Shown: piece by piece, positions 1-7,046 of the stretch
How the letters are laid out: each line of letters begins with the position of its first letter
How positions within the stretch are numbered: position 1 is the first letter of the stretch
Source of the DNA: Leptospira sp.
Lineage (GTDB): Bacteria; Spirochaetota; Leptospiria; Leptospirales; Leptospiraceae
Direction of reading: 5' to 3'
Assembly: GCA_009991425.1 (NCBI GenBank)
Contig: JAACWH010000023.1
Span: forward strand, 1-64,000
Length of the DNA: 64,000 bases
Notes under the pieces: model-generated
What the model was told of the DNA's origin: nothing
Databases searched by the model: none
What the model saw: the letters and a program-made list of their open reading frames with translations, nothing else
Translations under genes and position numbers: made by a program

Positions 1-428
1 TCGAGGGCAAATGTAAGAGCTAGTTTCGAAAATATTTTTTCTACAGTATCATAAGCTTCCGTATCCCCATAATAAGCCAGCACTCCCTTGCCATAGACAA
101 TTGGCAGATTTGGCATAGTACGAATTACTTGACTACCTATGGGAGCCTTATCTTTGATAAAGGAATATTGAATTCCTGCTGCAATAGAAATAATCGTTTT
201 AGGAGAATTGAAGTGGGTTAAAATATCTTCAATTTGATTTGGTTTTACTGCGAGTATAAGTATTTGAGACTGATTGATACAATCCTGAATTGTATCACAA
301 TAATTTATTGAAGAATCATTTTTCTTTTGGATATCGAATGCTACTTTTTCGAACTCATTGCTTAAGCCTCTATAAATAGCAGATCCCATATTCCCAAGAC
401 CTAAAAAGCCAACTGTTATTTTATCCAT
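1..428 (-). CDS. proC: Pyrroline-5-carboxylate reductase, 3' part cut by window edge
   Basis: ProC makes proline by NAD(P)H reduction of 1-pyrroline-5-carboxylate in the cytoplasm. Translating the minus strand from the ATG at 426-428 gives MDKITVGFLGLGNMGSAIYR, the N-terminal Rossmann dinucleotide-binding loop (GLGNMG) of this family. It is followed by AVKPNQ and by RTMPNLP, both characteristic of ProC. About 142 residues are visible with no stop; the C-terminal dimerisation domain lies outside the window. The start overlaps the end of the upstream yggS gene by 8 bases, so the two are probably translationally coupled. YggS and ProC are neighbours in many bacteria, which supports both calls. 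Confidence 0.93.
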   Translation of the reverse strand, partial: MDKITVGFLGLGNMGSAIYRGLSNEFEKVAFDIQKKNDSSINYCDTIQDCINQSQILILAVKPNQIEDILTHFNSPKTIISIAAGIQYSFIKDKAPIGSQVIRTMPNLPIVYGKGVLAYYGDTEAYDTVEKIFSKLALTFAL

Positions 429-1125
429 AATTTCTTTCTCCAAATATTGCTGTTCCTATACGAATGATATTAGATCCTTCTTCCAATGCTATTTTATAAT
501 CACCCGACATTCCCATTGAAAGTAGACTCTGAGGGAAAAATTCATCTCGAATCTTTCGTAGTTCTTTAAAGACTTTTCTGGTAAGGATTGGATCTCCGTC
601 CGAGGGTCCCATAGTCATAAGCCCTGCAAATTTGCAGAAATCATGGGAGTAATCTTTAATCTTTATAAGTATTTCATCTAGCTGGGTAATATCAAATCCG
701 TGTTTAGTGTCTTCTTTACTTAAATTAAATTGTAATAAATAATTTATTAATATCTCTTCAGAGGCTGTTCTCTTGGAAAGATCTTTCCAAGCTCCCCAAG
801 ACCCAAGCCCATGAACTGTATCGAAGACTGCTACAATTTTTTTCACATTTCCTGATTGAAGTGGTCCTATGTGATGAAAGATAGGTTTGTCTTTATTATT
901 TGCTTGGTCTGAAAATTGTTCTGGGTATATTGATTGAAATTCTTGCCATTTGGAATTTCCCTCTTGAACAGAATTCTCTCCAAACAAACGAATGCCTTGC
1001 TTGTAGGCAGCCTCTAATGTGCTAAAAGGATGCTTCTTGGATACCGCAACTAAGGATATATTATTATTGCCTGAAATTTCTTTGGCTTCGTCAAGAAGAG
1101 AAAGATATTTTTCACCAAAGTTCAT
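421..1125 (-). CDS. yggS: YggS/PLPBP family pyridoxal phosphate homeostasis protein
   Basis: This is a 234-residue cytoplasmic single-domain alanine-racemase-fold protein that binds pyridoxal 5'-phosphate and buffers its pool; the family has no established enzyme activity. The PLP lysine is K30 in LVAVSKKHP, followed by the GIRLFGENSVQE segment. The C-terminal LSMGMSGDYKIALEEGS and RIGTAIFG segments are the usual phosphate-binding end of the family. Length is normal. It overlaps the upstream 303-residue membrane protein by 4 bases and the downstream proC by 8, so the three minus-strand genes look like one transcript. The conserved yggS-proC pairing strengthens the call. Confidence 0.93.
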   Translation of the reverse strand: MNFGEKYLSLLDEAKEISGNNNISLVAVSKKHPFSTLEAAYKQGIRLFGENSVQEGNSKWQEFQSIYPEQFSDQANNKDKPIFHHIGPLQSGNVKKIVAVFDTVHGLGSWGAWKDLSKRTASEEILINYLLQFNLSKEDTKHGFDITQLDEILIKIKDYSHDFCKFAGLMTMGPSDGDPILTRKVFKELRKIRDEFFPQSLLSMGMSGDYKIALEEGSNIIRIGTAIFGERNYG

Positions 1126-2033
1126 TGTGCTTGTAAAAGTTTACTTTCTAGCTTTTCAATTCTTCTCTCTATAGATTCAAGTCTAGTATTTGTATCTTGC
1201 ATATGAACATTTAATTTTGTTTCGAGATTTTTAATTCTTTCTTCATTGGATCTAGACTTCGATGTAAACGATGCACTTGACTTTTGAGTTGGTTTGGATG
1301 CAACTTTTGGTGAACTCGATTTAGGTTTTGAAATTGCCTGAGACTTCACTTTTGGTTGTATTTTTGGTTTGGATAGAGTCTGTGATTTGGTTTTTGTAGA
1401 AACCTGTGATTTAGAAGTCGAATTTGATTTTGTTATCTGCTTAGGCTTTACAATAGTCTTACTTTTGTTATCGGTTGAAGATTTTACTTGATTGCTAGTT
1501 TTACTTTCCTGATTGCTTTGTGAGCTAAGGGAGCTAGGCTTAGATTCCAATTTAGGATCAGGTTTATAAACAGTAGCAGATTTATCTGACATTTCAGGAG
1601 GAATAGGATTTTCTTTTAAGGAAGCTATTGAGGAAGAAGAAGAAGAAGAAGAAGAAGAATCATTGGATAGTTTTGATGAGTCTGTCATCTTCGATTCTCT
1701 ATCTTCAATTTTGCTCTTTTCAGAATTAGTTGTATCTGATTCTTTTTGAGGAAGATTGGGGATTTCTGGGTATTCCTTTGCCTCAGCATCCATTTTATAG
1801 CTTGGTAGGTCTCTGTCTTCTTCGGCAGTTGCTAAATTAGAATTCGACGAGTCATCCATACCATTCTTTTCATCACCTAGGATCATTCTTTCAGAACTTT
1901 TTCCTTTTCCCTGCCAATTTGGTAACATTTCTGAGATTTTATCCCGATAGATAAAAGCATAGATACCCATGGATGCAACAATTACAATGAGTGCGGCTGA
2001 AATAACAATTTTAACATTTTCTCTATCTGCCAT
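1122..2033 (-). CDS. Membrane-anchored Ser/Lys-rich protein with C-terminal coiled coil
   Basis: I do not recognise a family for this 303-residue protein. Residues about 8-28 form one hydrophobic membrane segment (VKIVISAALIVIVASMGIYA). Next comes a long low-complexity stretch dominated by Ser, Lys, Thr and Pro with a run of ten serines near residues 125-135. Residues about 262-303 form a heptad-like coiled coil (RIKNLETKLN, RRIEKLESKLL). The middle is probably disordered, so the protein may be a tether from the inner membrane to a coiled-coil partner. Its start codon ATG at 2031-2033 overlaps the start of the divergent FlaA-like gene in the tetramer CATG. No Shine-Dalgarno is evident. It heads the yggS-proC unit. 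Confidence 0.7.
   Translation of the reverse strand: MADRENVKIVISAALIVIVASMGIYAFIYRDKISEMLPNWQGKGKSSERMILGDEKNGMDDSSNSNLATAEEDRDLPSYKMDAEAKEYPEIPNLPQKESDTTNSEKSKIEDRESKMTDSSKLSNDSSSSSSSSSSIASLKENPIPPEMSDKSATVYKPDPKLESKPSSLSSQSNQESKTSNQVKSSTDNKSKTIVKPKQITKSNSTSKSQVSTKTKSQTLSKPKIQPKVKSQAISKPKSSSPKVASKPTQKSSASFTSKSRSNEERIKNLETKLNVHMQDTNTRLESIERRIEKLESKLLQAQ
1630..1660. repeat. Trinucleotide GAA/TCT tract inside the coding region
   Basis: Eight consecutive AAG units flanked by AGG and AAT encode most of a ten-serine run on the minus strand. Because the unit is three bases, gain or loss of copies would change the length of the linker without breaking the frame. The number of units is read directly; length variation between strains is inference. 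Confidence 0.7.
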
Positions 2034-2793
2034 GGCTTTACTAATATCGGCTTACAAATACCAACTCTCTAGAGTATTACGAATTTTTCTAGTCTTGGCA
2101 ACCTTTTTTCCAATTGGTTCAGCACCTAGGAAACAAGAAGCGGATGAGTTAGGTAGAGTGGAAATTCTAGAACGAGTCCTCTCAGAAAGATCAACCTATC
2201 AATTATTCTTAATTGATTCTTTTGAAAGTGAAAATCCTTGGAATATCTTTCGAGGGAACTCTTTTCTCAATCATACAGAATTTATTTCCAAAACTCCTGA
2301 AACGGAAGCATTCAATCTTGAATACAAAATCATTAGTAAATCACAAACATTACAGAAGAATCGCTCCTTCATGATTCATTCTTTTGTGGAACAACCCGGA
2401 ATTGATAAAGTAGAAATAAGACCCCAAGCTCCGATTTATCTGCCTTCTGGAATTCCCATAAGGATACAGTTCTGGGCATATTCTGAAAATGTGAATATGA
2501 CTGCTAAATTAATTTTGGAACAAAAAAAATCTCAAGATTTATATTTAGATTTAGGGAATTTCAAATTCGAAGGCTGGAAACGTATGGAAGCAAGGTTAGA
2601 AATTCCTGAAAAAAATATTCGTTTAGTTCAGTCCTTGCAGATCCCTCTAAAAGTAAAGGGTATTCGATTTTACTCAAATCCATTCCAAACTAAAGGAGCA
2701 TTTTTTATTTATCTTGATCAAATGACTGTTTTACTAGAAACTTCAACCGCGATATATTCAGGATCTGAAATTAAAGATAATTGGGGAGATTAA
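2032..2793 (+). CDS. FlaA-like flagellar filament outer-layer protein
   Basis: This is a secreted protein of about 253 residues. From the ATG at 2032 the first 30 residues read as a signal peptide (basic YKYQLSRVLR, then IFLVLATFFPIGSA). An in-frame ATG at 1969 would add 21 residues antisense to the neighbour and spoil this signal, so I chose 2032. The C-terminal half carries the FlaA pattern: a GIPIRIQFWAYS strand, LDLGNFKFEGWKRMEARL, KGIRFYSNP and a final FFIYLDQMTVLLE. FlaA proteins coat or curve the spirochetal periplasmic filament around the FlaB core, which fits the neighbouring flaB pair. Resemblance is by eye and moderately divergent, so this may be an accessory FlaA homologue rather than FlaA1 or FlaA2. 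Confidence 0.65.
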   Translation: MALLISAYKYQLSRVLRIFLVLATFFPIGSAPRKQEADELGRVEILERVLSERSTYQLFLIDSFESENPWNIFRGNSFLNHTEFISKTPETEAFNLEYKIISKSQTLQKNRSFMIHSFVEQPGIDKVEIRPQAPIYLPSGIPIRIQFWAYSENVNMTAKLILEQKKSQDLYLDLGNFKFEGWKRMEARLEIPEKNIRLVQSLQIPLKVKGIRFYSNPFQTKGAFFIYLDQMTVLLETSTAIYSGSEIKDNWGD

Positions 2794-2824
2794 AAAAACC
2801 CTGACTCTGCCGAAGAGCCAGGGT
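2792..2824 (-). terminator. Rho-independent terminator of the lower flaB
   Basis: ACCCTG (2798-2803) pairs with CAGGGT (2819-2824), and CTCT (2805-2808) pairs with AGAG (2814-2817) across one mismatch. On the minus strand the hairpin is followed by seven T (complement of 2792-2798). It lies 24 bases past the flaB stop. On the plus strand no T tract follows, so it serves flaB rather than the FlaA-like gene. Confidence 0.85.
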
Positions 2825-2848
2825 GATCACCATTCCCATTAAATGAAA

Positions 2849-3700
2849 TTAAATTCCATTTAATAGTTTCAACACTGAAGCGGGCTTCATATTTGATTGC
2901 GCGAGCATCGCCGTACCACTCTGCACTAATATTTGTTTTGTTGTAAACGCAACCATCTCTTCCGCCATATCAGCATCTCTGATTCTAGATTCTGAGGCTT
3001 GCATGTTTTCATAAGCTGCCATTAAACCTTTGGAAGTATATTCCATACGATTGTAATAAGCACCCATATCCGCACGCTGCTTCATAATCTTTGTCAAAGC
3101 TGCGTCTGCGATTCCGATAACATTGTCCGCTTTCTCTGGTGTTGAAAGAGAAATGGGACGTCCATCGTCACCGACCATCTTCAATGCCCTTGAGGTCATA
3201 GTTCCAATATAGAATCTCTCTCTCTGGTGCTGATTAGGTCCCATGTGAAACCACATAGATGCATCCTTTGATGTTCTCGCAAACCTACCATCAAACAGTT
3301 TGAATTGATTAAATTCAGCCTGTGATGCAATTCGATCGATCTCATCTACCAGAGCAGATACTTCTACTTGAATCATCTGCCTATCCTCTGGGGAGTATAT
3401 ACCATTCGAAGATTGAACAGATAGAACTCTAATTCTCTGGATGATTTGAGCCGATTGATCCAGAAAACCTTCTGCAGTCTGAATGAAACTCATTCCATCC
3501 TCTGCATTTCTCTCTGCCTGTCTAAGACCTCGAATTTGAGTCCTTAGTTTCTCCGAAACAGCAAGACCAGATGCATCATCTCCAGCTGAGTTAATCCTCA
3601 TACCAGAAGATAGATTCTTCATGGTCTTATCTACTTCCCACTGATTAAACTTTAAAGCTCGATGCGCATTGATCGAACTTAAATTGTGATTGATAATCAT
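2849..3700 (-). CDS. flaB: Flagellin FlaB, periplasmic filament core (lower copy)
   Basis: This is a 283-residue spirochetal flagellin. The N-terminal D0/D1 helix begins [20 protein letters not shown] and continues with [20 protein letters not shown]. The C-terminal helix has [20 protein letters not shown] and ends SVLKLLNGI. The central variable domains of enterobacterial flagellins are absent, as usual for FlaB, which polymerises in the periplasm without surface exposure. FlaB is exported by the flagellar type III system and has no signal peptide. A good Shine-Dalgarno (AAAGGAG, complement of 3710-3716) lies 9 bases before the ATG. It is about 60% identical by eye to the upper copy and separated from it by 373 bases with their own terminator and leader, so the two are probably expressed independently. 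Confidence 0.97.
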   Translation of the reverse strand: MIINHNLSSINAHRALKFNQWEVDKTMKNLSSGMRINSAGDDASGLAVSEKLRTQIRGLRQAERNAEDGMSFIQTAEGFLDQSAQIIQRIRVLSVQSSNGIYSPEDRQMIQVEVSALVDEIDRIASQAEFNQFKLFDGRFARTSKDASMWFHMGPNQHQRERFYIGTMTSRALKMVGDDGRPISLSTPEKADNVIGIADAALTKIMKQRADMGAYYNRMEYTSKGLMAAYENMQASESRIRDADMAEEMVAFTTKQILVQSGTAMLAQSNMKPASVLKLLNGI

Positions 3701-3727
3701 CTTTCACACTCCTTTGCTAACTAACAT

Positions 3728-3744
3728 TAACTTTATTAAAGTTA
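3728..3744. repeat. Perfect 8-1-8 inverted repeat in the flaB leader
   Basis: TAACTTTA (3728-3735), one central base, then TAAAGTTA (3737-3744). It lies between the GGA-loop hairpin and the Shine-Dalgarno of the lower flaB, about 28-44 bases before the start codon. As RNA it is too tight to close a stable loop, so as an element it makes more sense as a DNA operator half-site pair. Role unknown. Confidence 0.4.
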
Positions 3745-3785
3745 GTCGGACATTCCCTGTCCGGCCGCAAAGGGGAGAAGCGGCC
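3745..3785 (-). promoter_or_regulatory. Structured flaB leader: two competing hairpins, one with a GGGAA loop
   Basis: In the minus-strand RNA the sequence complementary to 3745-3765 folds as an 8-bp stem (one G-U pair) closed by a five-base GGGAA loop; the stem and loop read ACAGGGAAUGU. Upstream of it, GGCCGC/GCGGCC (3763-3768 with 3780-3785) can form a second stem that shares bases 3763-3765, so the two partly exclude each other. The loop hairpin ends 45 bases before the ATG. The sequence is close to the CsrA consensus ACARGGAUGU with GGA in the loop. Pairing is seen directly; CsrA binding is inference. Confidence 0.55.
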
Positions 3786-3832
3786 CGACAAAGAATCATG
3801 CACCAAAGGACTTAATCTATTTAATATTCCCC

Positions 3833-3838
3833 TTTATA
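3833..3838 (-). promoter_or_regulatory. Candidate extended -10 for the lower flaB
   Basis: The minus strand reads TGGTATAAAG here, an extended -10 with TATAAA (5 of 6). No good -35 sits 17 bases upstream. If used, transcription would begin near 3826 and give a leader of about 125 bases that includes both hairpins at 3745-3785. A flagellar sigma-28 promoter is not evident. Confidence 0.35.
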
Positions 3839-3981
3839 CCATAACAATACATAATAAGATAATAGAGTCAATTTAAATTTATTTTTTAGTAAATTTTTTA
3901 TAAAAATTTTAAAAAAAGCTAAAGTTTAAAATAATATTAATTTTTTATAATATTAAATTATTAATATACTAATGAATACAT

Positions 3982-4026
3982 AAAAAGGCAAACCTGCCCT
4001 AAGGAAAGTTTGCCTAAGTTTTTTTT
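3982..4026. terminator. Terminator downstream of the upper flaB, bidirectional form
   Basis: AGGCAAAC (3986-3993) pairs with GTTTGCCT (4008-4015). On the minus strand it is followed by T5 (complement of 3982-3986); on the plus strand it is followed by AAG and a run of eight T. Orientation relative to the upper flaB, whose stop is at 4074, makes it that gene's terminator. Confidence 0.8.
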
Positions 4027-4031
4027 GGAGA

Positions 4032-4059
4032 ACCACTAAGAGAGATCACTCTTAGTGGT
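4032..4059. repeat. Perfect 11-bp hairpin just after the upper flaB stop
   Basis: ACCACTAAGAG (4032-4042) and CTCTTAGTGGT (4049-4059) pair perfectly around a six-base loop. No T tract follows on the minus strand, so it is not itself a canonical terminator. With the terminator at 3986-4015 it forms a tandem pair, and it may protect the abundant flaB mRNA from 3' exonucleases. Confidence 0.75.
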
Positions 4060-4073
4060 CGTTAACTACCGGA

Positions 4074-4919
4074 TTATCGAAGTAGAGATAATACGGACTG
4101 TGGTCTAACGTTAGCTTGAGCAAGCATCGCAGTTCCAGATTGAACTAGAATTTGATTCTTGGTAAAAGCTACAGTTTCCTCAGCCATATCAGCGTCCCTG
4201 ATTCGAGATTCAGATGCTTGAGTATTTTCATAAGCGTTCATGAGCCCTTTAGTCGCATGCTCTAGCCTATTGAAATACGCACCCAAGTTAGCTCTTTGTT
4301 TGTTTATTTTGTAAAGAGCCTCATCCAAAGTTCCGATTGCTTCGTTAGCGAAATCAGCTGTTGAAAGTGTTATTAGAGAGTTGTCTTCTTTTTTCAAGGA
4401 GAGTGATCTTGCAGTCATTGTTGCGATAAACACTCGCTCTCTTTGGTGCTGGTTTGGTCCAATGTGAAACCACATAGAAGCAGAACGAGAACCTCGAGCG
4501 AAATCACCTTGCAATAGATTCATTTTATTGAATTCTGCTTGAGAAGCGATTCTATCTACCTCATCAACGAGCTGAGAAACCTCTACTTGGATCATTTGAC
4601 GATCTTCTTGAGTATAGATACCGTTGGAAGATTGGATCGCAAGCACTCTAATTCTTTGGATGATATCATTCATTTCTTGAATGTATCCTTCGGTAGTCTG
4701 AATCATAGACATACCGTCCTCAGCGTTTCTTTCAGCTTGTCTTAGTCCCTTTACCTGAGTTCTCATTTTCTCAGAAACGGCTAGTCCGGACGCATCATCT
4801 CCAGCGCGATTGATTCGCATACCTGAAGATAAAACTTCCATGTTTTTTGAAACTTCGTCGTTTTGAAACTTTAGAACTCGGTGCGAGTTGATCGCAGATA
4901 AGTTGTGGTTGATGATCAT
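4074..4919 (-). CDS. flaB: Flagellin FlaB, periplasmic filament core (upper copy)
   Basis: This 281-residue flagellin starts [20 protein letters not shown] and carries [20 protein letters not shown] in the N-terminal D1 helix. The C-terminal [20 protein letters not shown] segment completes the D0/D1 coiled coil; the protein ends SVLSLLR. Like the lower copy it lacks the variable surface domains. Its Shine-Dalgarno AAGGAGG lies five bases before the ATG and is very strong, but it sits in the loop of a small hairpin (4921-4936). Leptospira carry several flaB paralogues in tandem pairs; which numbered paralogue this is cannot be decided from the sequence alone. It has its own leader and terminators, so it need not be co-transcribed with the lower copy. 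Confidence 0.97.
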   Translation of the reverse strand: MIINHNLSAINSHRVLKFQNDEVSKNMEVLSSGMRINRAGDDASGLAVSEKMRTQVKGLRQAERNAEDGMSMIQTTEGYIQEMNDIIQRIRVLAIQSSNGIYTQEDRQMIQVEVSQLVDEVDRIASQAEFNKMNLLQGDFARGSRSASMWFHIGPNQHQRERVFIATMTARSLSLKKEDNSLITLSTADFANEAIGTLDEALYKINKQRANLGAYFNRLEHATKGLMNAYENTQASESRIRDADMAEETVAFTKNQILVQSGTAMLAQANVRPQSVLSLLR

Positions 4920-4920
4920 G

Positions 4921-4970
4921 GTTTCCTCCTTGAAACTTGATCAACATTCAAGAAGCAATCCTTGCTTCCT
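4921..4970 (-). promoter_or_regulatory. Two GGA-loop hairpins in the upper flaB leader
   Basis: In the minus-strand RNA, bases complementary to 4950-4970 form an 8-bp stem (one G-U pair) with loop AGGAU. Bases complementary to 4921-4936 form GUUUC/GAAAC around loop AAGGAG, which is the Shine-Dalgarno itself. Both loops expose GGA, the core bound by CsrA/RsmA dimers, with about 13 bases between the two hairpins. The upstream arm and loop read GCAAGGAUUGC, close to the CsrA consensus. The folding is read directly; the regulator is inferred. Confidence 0.55.
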
Positions 4971-5014
4971 TTATGTCTGTCTGGTTTGTTGGTCTATTTC
5001 TTTTTACATTAAAG

Positions 5015-5022
5015 ATATCGGA
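5015..5022 (-). promoter_or_regulatory. Weak sigma-28-like -10 upstream of the upper flaB
   Basis: The minus strand reads TCCGATAT, matching GCCGATAA at six of eight positions, about 95 bases before the flaB start. The expected TAAA-type -35 eleven bases upstream is poor. If used, the transcript would include both GGA-loop hairpins. The rest of 4971-5225 holds no recognisable gene or strong signal and also serves as the promoter region of the divergent kinase gene. Confidence 0.3.
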
Positions 5023-5225
5023 AACCAGAGAGGCGTAATTAATCCAACGATTTTGATACGGAATTAGAGTTTTTTGATTGATTTCGAAGATAATTAACGA
5101 TTTTTGAAGTTCAAGAGGCTAGTAAAAAAATATTTTAAATATTAAAAAAATCCATTTACCTGTAATGAGAAGATCGAATGATTTTGAAATTCCCTACATT
5201 AATTTTTTTATTTTAAACTTAAATT

Positions 5226-7019
5226 ATGAAATTTTTAGACAATATTACAATACTCGTAGTAGATGATGAACCTTTGCAATCTATGATGACTTGCCTAATT
5301 CTTAAGAAATATGGCTTTAAGCCAATTGCAAGCCATTCAGGGGAAGATGCGATATTAAAGATTCGCGAATTTACAGATATATCCCTGGTTCTAATGGATA
5401 TAGAATTAGGACAGGGCATGAATGGAGTAGAAACCTCTAAACTAATCATTGAATTTCTTGACTTACCCATCGTTTTTCATTCCGGACATTCTGACATTTC
5501 AACTCTTCAAAAAATAAAAGACGTTCAAAGATTTGGCTTTGTATTGAAATCATCTGGAGAACACCTTTTGATTTCAAATATAGAGATGGCTTTAGAGCTC
5601 TATTATACTAAGAAAAAATTAGAAGAAAATGAACTAAAGTATGATCTCATTTATAAAAATATCAAAGAAATTTTTTGGATCGAAGATGTTATAAACAATA
5701 AACTAATTTATATTACTCCAAGTGTAGAGAAAATTTTTGGGATTACAACTAAGGAGCTGTATGGGAATACTTTAAAATTTTTAGATTCAGTTTTTAGTGA
5801 AGATTTAGAGATTGTAAAAACAAATTTTGAAAAAGCTTTAGAATCAAAAAAATTTGTTAGTTTTGAATATAGAGTGATCAATCAAAATAGCGAGATTTTT
5901 TGGCTCCAAGCAAGATTGTATCCTATCAAAGATGAAAATGATACTGTAGTAAAGATTGTTGGTTTTGCTGAAAATATCACAGAAATGAAAACTATATCTT
6001 TGGATCTCAAAGAAAAATCCAAACTCTTAGATCTTCAGTTTCAAGAAATGCCTATCATTTCAATGTTTTGTGATATGGAATTCAATGTTCTTAGATGGAA
6101 CACCATGTGTGAAAAAGTATTTGGATACAAAGAATCTGAAGTAATTGGTAAATATATTCTACCTTTTATTGTTGCTCCTGAAGATTTAAAAGATGTTAAA
6201 AATATTCCAACGTTAATAAATTCAGAAACAACAACTTTTGAATTCACCAATTGGAATTTAAATAAAGCTGGCGAGAAGATTCTATGCAATTGGTACAATA
6301 CTCCCATTCGAGATGAAAACGGAAAGCTATTAGGTCTAATATGCAATGCTATTGACATAACGAAGATTAAACAATCAGAAGATGCGAATTTAAAATTGAT
6401 TCAAGAAAAAGAAGTTTTAATGAGAGAAATCCATCATAGAGTAAAGAATAATATGGCGACTATCTCATCCCTACTCTATTTAGAAGAGGAAGAAATCACA
6501 GAAGAAAATGCAAAATCATCCTTACAAGAAGCTCGAAAAAGAATTATGAGTATGATGATTATCTATGAGAAATTATTTGAAAGTAAAACATTTTCAGACA
6601 TCAGCCTAAAAGAATATCTTAATTCACTAATAAATGAGCTTAGGTTTACATTTCCAAAAAACCATGCAGAGATATCAGTCGACTTAGAAGAAGTAGTATG
6701 CCATACAAATATTATATTTCCAATTGGTATCATAGTAAATGAATTATTGACAAATTGTTATAAACATGCATTTCCTTTACCTAATTCAAATGGTCTTATC
6801 CATGTTCATGGTTTTAAATTGGAACCTAATCTATATCAAATAACTATCGAGGATAATGGAGTTGGTTTCTCTCAAATAGAAAATGTAACATCGAATACAT
6901 CCACTTTTGGATTAAAATTAATAGATATATTAACTCGACAAATCAAAGGGAAAATTTCACAAAGTTTTCGTAATGAGAATGAGGGATCTAAAACTCTAAT
7001 CCAATTTAATTTAATATAA
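5226..7019 (+). CDS. REC-PAS-PAS-HisKA_2 hybrid histidine kinase
   Basis: This is a 597-residue soluble signalling protein with no membrane segment. Residues 1-120 form a receiver domain with acidic pair D13/D14, acceptor D58 (VLMDIELG), switch residue S86 and K108. Two PAS domains follow (about 125-250 and 265-385). The dimerisation/phosphoacceptor region is HisKA_2 type with REIHHRVKNN at 400-409. The C-terminal HATPase has an N-box NELLTNCYKHAF and the IEDNGVGFS G1 loop. A receiver at the N-terminus means the kinase output is probably tuned by an upstream phosphodonor. The partner regulator is not in the window. It is divergent from the flaB genes; a motility role is only suggested by location. 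No clear Shine-Dalgarno precedes the ATG. Confidence 0.9.
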   Translation: MKFLDNITILVVDDEPLQSMMTCLILKKYGFKPIASHSGEDAILKIREFTDISLVLMDIELGQGMNGVETSKLIIEFLDLPIVFHSGHSDISTLQKIKDVQRFGFVLKSSGEHLLISNIEMALELYYTKKKLEENELKYDLIYKNIKEIFWIEDVINNKLIYITPSVEKIFGITTKELYGNTLKFLDSVFSEDLEIVKTNFEKALESKKFVSFEYRVINQNSEIFWLQARLYPIKDENDTVVKIVGFAENITEMKTISLDLKEKSKLLDLQFQEMPIISMFCDMEFNVLRWNTMCEKVFGYKESEVIGKYILPFIVAPEDLKDVKNIPTLINSETTTFEFTNWNLNKAGEKILCNWYNTPIRDENGKLLGLICNAIDITKIKQSEDANLKLIQEKEVLMREIHHRVKNNMATISSLLYLEEEEITEENAKSSLQEARKRIMSMMIIYEKLFESKTFSDISLKEYLNSLINELRFTFPKNHAEISVDLEEVVCHTNIIFPIGIIVNELLTNCYKHAFPLPNSNGLIHVHGFKLEPNLYQITIEDNGVGFSQIENVTSNTSTFGLKLIDILTRQIKGKISQSFRNENEGSKTLIQFNLI

Positions 7020-7046
7020 AATATGAATTAGAGTTCTTTTTACTGT

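Larger units (their letters stand above)
3701..4073. other. Intergenic region between the two flaB genes
   Basis: This 373-base gap holds the leader of the lower flaB (3701-3830), an extremely AT-rich block (about 3840-3985, close to 90% A+T) and the terminator hairpins of the upper flaB (3986-4059). No coding sequence is supported. The AT-rich block is a plausible promoter or curved-DNA region for the lower flaB. The GC-rich hairpins at 3745-3785 stand out strongly against it. Confidence 0.7.

Noticed and set aside
3709..3717. Shine-Dalgarno of the lower flaB taken alone as a CsrA site
   Set aside because: AGGA occurs in most ribosome-binding sites, and no stable stem closes around this one; I rely on the hairpin at 3745-3765 instead.
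3915..3935. TAAAGTTT on the plus strand as a sigma-28 -35
   Set aside because: It points away from both flaB genes and no GCCGATAA-type -10 follows.
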